From assembly GCF_001949145.1 (NCBI RefSeq), contig NW_019091362.1, positions 2,662,482 through 2,726,481 of the forward strand: a stretch of DNA of 64,000 nucleotides, in the 5' to 3' direction. The translations under genes and the position numbers were made by a program. The stretch comes from Acanthaster planci. Taxonomy: Eukaryota > Echinodermata > Asteroidea > Valvatida > Acanthasteridae. The notes beneath the pieces are model-generated. The model made no database searches and was not told where the DNA came from. It saw only the letters and a list, made by a program, of their open reading frames with translations. Below are positions 61,301-64,000 of this stretch, piece after piece. Within the stretch, counting starts at the first letter, position 1, and every line of letters begins with the position of its first letter.

Positions 61301-62649
61301 ATTCGCTCAAATGCGACATTCTTTTGCCTCTTGTTCCTGCCTACAAATAGATTCAAAAAGGAGCTTTGAAGAAAGAACAATCCTTCACTTCGCCTGCAAT
61401 TATATCTTTCACAAGGAATAGAAAGTTATTGCTTTTTTTCCCGTTCCTGTGAAGGAAAATATACTCGAGGCTCTAAGCAATATGAGACAAGATGACAGAG
61501 GAGACAGTGCCATGAAACAATGACTCCCATCTTACTTCAGCAATGTAAAGAAAAATGAAAAGAAAACAGTAGGCGCTGAAAGGGACACACATCGAAGGAG
61601 GAACTTCACAGTTCAAACCCTGCAGGGCATATTTCTAATGTTAACGATGCACAAGCCACATCCACGGCAGGTCCCGTGTCGCCATTAGGTACTGTAGGAT
61701 TAATTGGCTCTGTAAAAAACACTGTCTGACAGTAATGAAAATCAACATACACGTAAGTGAACATTGAAAATTTCTGTATCACAAGATATTACAATGATAG
61801 CAGTTGTGCCGCTTGTTAAAAAGAGATCACTGTCTGTCACTGACAGTTAGCCTGGGTAGCCAGTATACTCATACTGTTTATTTGGGACTATTCTTTTTGG
61901 TCGAGATGCGACAAATTTGCTAGTGTTTTTGCCTTATTACCGGTAGTTTGGCTACCCAAAAACCTTTCAGGAAGAAGAACAAATTCTGAATTTTACATGG
62001 GATTTTTTTTTGTCCTGACAACTAAAGACACCGGTAGGCACGTGAGCAAAGCACCCCTCGGACAGTAATCAGCAGGATGCTGTATTGCTTTTAACTTCTT
62101 GACAAACATTACCGGTAGTTCACACAGACACAGCTGTCGAGAACTTTTAAATTTTTGAAAACGATAACAGGTAGATGTTCATGTACTTAAAGACCTTACA
62201 AGGAAGGTTTCAAAATGCGTGTCATAAACTTAAGCATTCAACAATGACAAACAGCATGGCAATTCGCCAAGTGACATAAAATACAGCTCCCGGGAGTACA
62301 GGAGGATGAAGGTATCAATATAATTGACATGACAACAGCTGTGAAATACAACAGTCGTCCATCACCATTTCTGCCCTGAAGTCTGTTTTCACTGCTACCT
62401 TGCTAGTAAATGCATGTCAAATCTCCCCAATCAAATATGTAGATAAAAAAAAGGGAATTATTGATATCACTAATCAAAGTGTCACTCCACTCGACAGGCT
62501 GAAGGCGGGGAGGGGGTATACTTCGTCTGAAGCAGGTCAGACATGGACAAGGTTGAACCCCTCTCCTTCATCACATGTCAGAAGTGGCTTTTCAGCTTTT
62601 GTGGCACCTTGCTTTGAGTCTCGGCAAAATTGGCAAATCTTAATTCATC

Positions 62650-62892
62650 GGTAATTCCAGAAATTAGGGGTCCATTTTTTTCATGTCCCTGTTACATCTG
62701 ACATATGATTTTGTAAGTTCAGAACACATTTTCTAACTTCCGAGAGTGTTGAATTAATGCAAATTACCTGCCAAACAAATAATAATAGTTTGAAATCAAT
62801 TACGGTGATATTTACATGTCAAATAACAAAGGTCAGATGTAACAGGGACACGAAAATGTCACACAATTGAACCCCTAATTTCTGGAATTACC
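62650..62892. mobile_element. Palindromic MITE, intact copy
   Basis: Both ends read GGTAATTCCAGAAATTAGGG (22 bp identical inward), and the arms pair again at TGTCCCTGTTACATCTGAC. The interior of about 65 bp is AT-rich. It is the same family as the gap-containing element at 33780-34086. A TTAA lies directly at the right border (62893) and another a few bases left of the start, but a clean target duplication is not clear. Confidence 0.85.
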
Positions 62893-64000
62893 TTAATGTA
62901 AAAAAATGTTATTTATAAGGGTAACTTGTCCAGTACTGCAGCTATGGTAAAACGGCTACCCTGGTACATGTACATGTATGCAGACCTAGTGCCTGTACAT
63001 TACCGGTGTCAATTACCAATACGCCTCCTAGATCCCTAAAAATCCATCAGGATGTTTCTGAGAGATTGAGGAAGGCACCATACCAACCAACCACAGGACC
63101 AAACATGGACACGATACCACTTTCATGGTAAAGTTGAAAGAAGTGTGCTGTTGCCTTATTGCAATGGTCATACCGGTACATACCAGTATGTGTAGTAAGA
63201 AATTTTTTAAGCAAACAATTGAATTTTTTTCCTCTTTACTGCTTTGATTTTGCACCTCAGAATACCCAGTTGTGAAGATAAATATATAATAATATTTAAT
63301 ATTTGATTTAAATATTAGAATATTTGGCACAGTCCCAAAACAGCTTCCCATCACAGGTTTTCTCTGATAACAATGCATGCACTACAAACTCAATGCACAT
63401 GTACAACATCAATAATTTGTCCAAAATATGGCTACAACGAGCAGGAAGTGAAATTAGACATGCCAAAGGTTTATCAGATGTCATCTGCTTTTGTCGGCAC
63501 TCTTGTCGGGACAGATGATCGTTTTTGTTTGCAGTAGCATCAGCTAATTATATCTTGTGGTAGATATAATGTACATGTATCTACCATGCGACCGTCATTT
63601 AATTCCCCGAAAAAGGATGCATGCCCAAGTTTAATGTGTGTGATGAAAAAAAAAATGATGGGATCTATGACATCTGTCTACTCATGCAGGACCTGGGAAT
63701 GTTACGTGCAAAGAAGTCCTTCCAATCGTAATTCCAATGGGCCACGGGATACAGCCTATAGTACATGTATCTATAAAATGCACACTGGTATTAATAAGCC
63801 ACTTACCAGTTTCTGCTTCTCCGTAGGACAATAAACCATGATGGGATTCTAAATTACCGTCATTCATTTTGCCTTGGAATAGCTCATTGGAATTCCCATT
63901 CAAGGAGTGAACTAGGTACAGCCACAGGAGAGGAAATAAAGGTCAGCGTTTATGATTGGGCAATGAACTTGATGGTATCAAACTGTTAAGCAGGGATGAG
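62893..64000. other. Non-coding stretch to window end
   Basis: No gene is supported. It includes AT-rich sequence around 63285-63315 and TACATGTA/TACCGGTA words at about 62965-63175. Confidence 0.4.

Larger units (their letters stand above)
53346..62649. other. Non-coding stretch with isolated hairpins
   Basis: No gene is supported over about 9.3 kb. Two strong hairpins are present (53994-54032 and 55202-55231), along with a direct repeat TCATTAGGGAGACATTT at about 53429 and 53483. TACCGGTA is frequent in the last 5 kb. Confidence 0.4.

Noticed and set aside
1-64000. CRISPR arrays, operons, phage or other prokaryotic systems
   Set aside because: The DNA is eukaryotic (introns, LINEs, MITEs). 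None of the repeats has the direct-repeat/spacer pattern of a CRISPR array.

Overview
The window is nuclear DNA from an animal. It has long non-coding stretches, GT-AG introns, poly(A) signals, LINE fragments and many small palindromic transposons. The words TACATGTA and TACCGGTA recur far more often than chance would allow. Together with the repeat types, this suggests a marine invertebrate, perhaps a deuterostome such as an echinoderm. That placement is an impression, not a proof.

One protein gene can be supported. A complete excitatory amino acid transporter (SLC1/EAAT family, sodium-coupled glutamate/aspartate uptake) lies on the minus strand between 14045 (ATG) and 4769 (stop). Nine coding exons join in frame with consensus splice sites at every junction (1701 nt including the stop, 566 residues). 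A 43-bp exon at 11937-11979 completes the reading frame. A splice acceptor sits upstream of the ATG at 14222, so at least one non-coding 5' exon lies further right, possibly far into the rest of the window. A poly(A) signal followed by a GT-rich stretch lies at 4229-4234. The protein has the HP1 serine motif, the NMDGT motif, HP2, and the TM8 arginine and aspartates expected of an acidic amino acid transporter. It also has an unusual methionine-rich, glycosylated extracellular loop.

Layout: 98-686 is a piggyBac-like MITE. 687-4200 is featureless. 4210-14221 is the transporter gene; its introns hold a second TTAA-bounded repeat with a 4 x 51 bp tandem array, a foldback, and an 86-bp hairpin tandem. 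14738-16910 holds a second copy of the TTAA repeat followed by a broken LINE reverse transcriptase. From 17 kb to 64 kb I see no convincing exons. That part carries palindromic MITEs (26.8, 33.8, 37.6, 39.0, 46.1, 51.6 and 62.7 kb), SINE-like copies (20.0 and 47.0 kb) and the 3' end of a second LINE (52.0-53.3 kb). The only run of Ns (33804-33966) lies inside one of the palindromic MITEs.

I found no operon, CRISPR array, phage or other multi-gene system. The most unusual items are the Met-rich loop of the transporter and the dense set of inverted-repeat elements.
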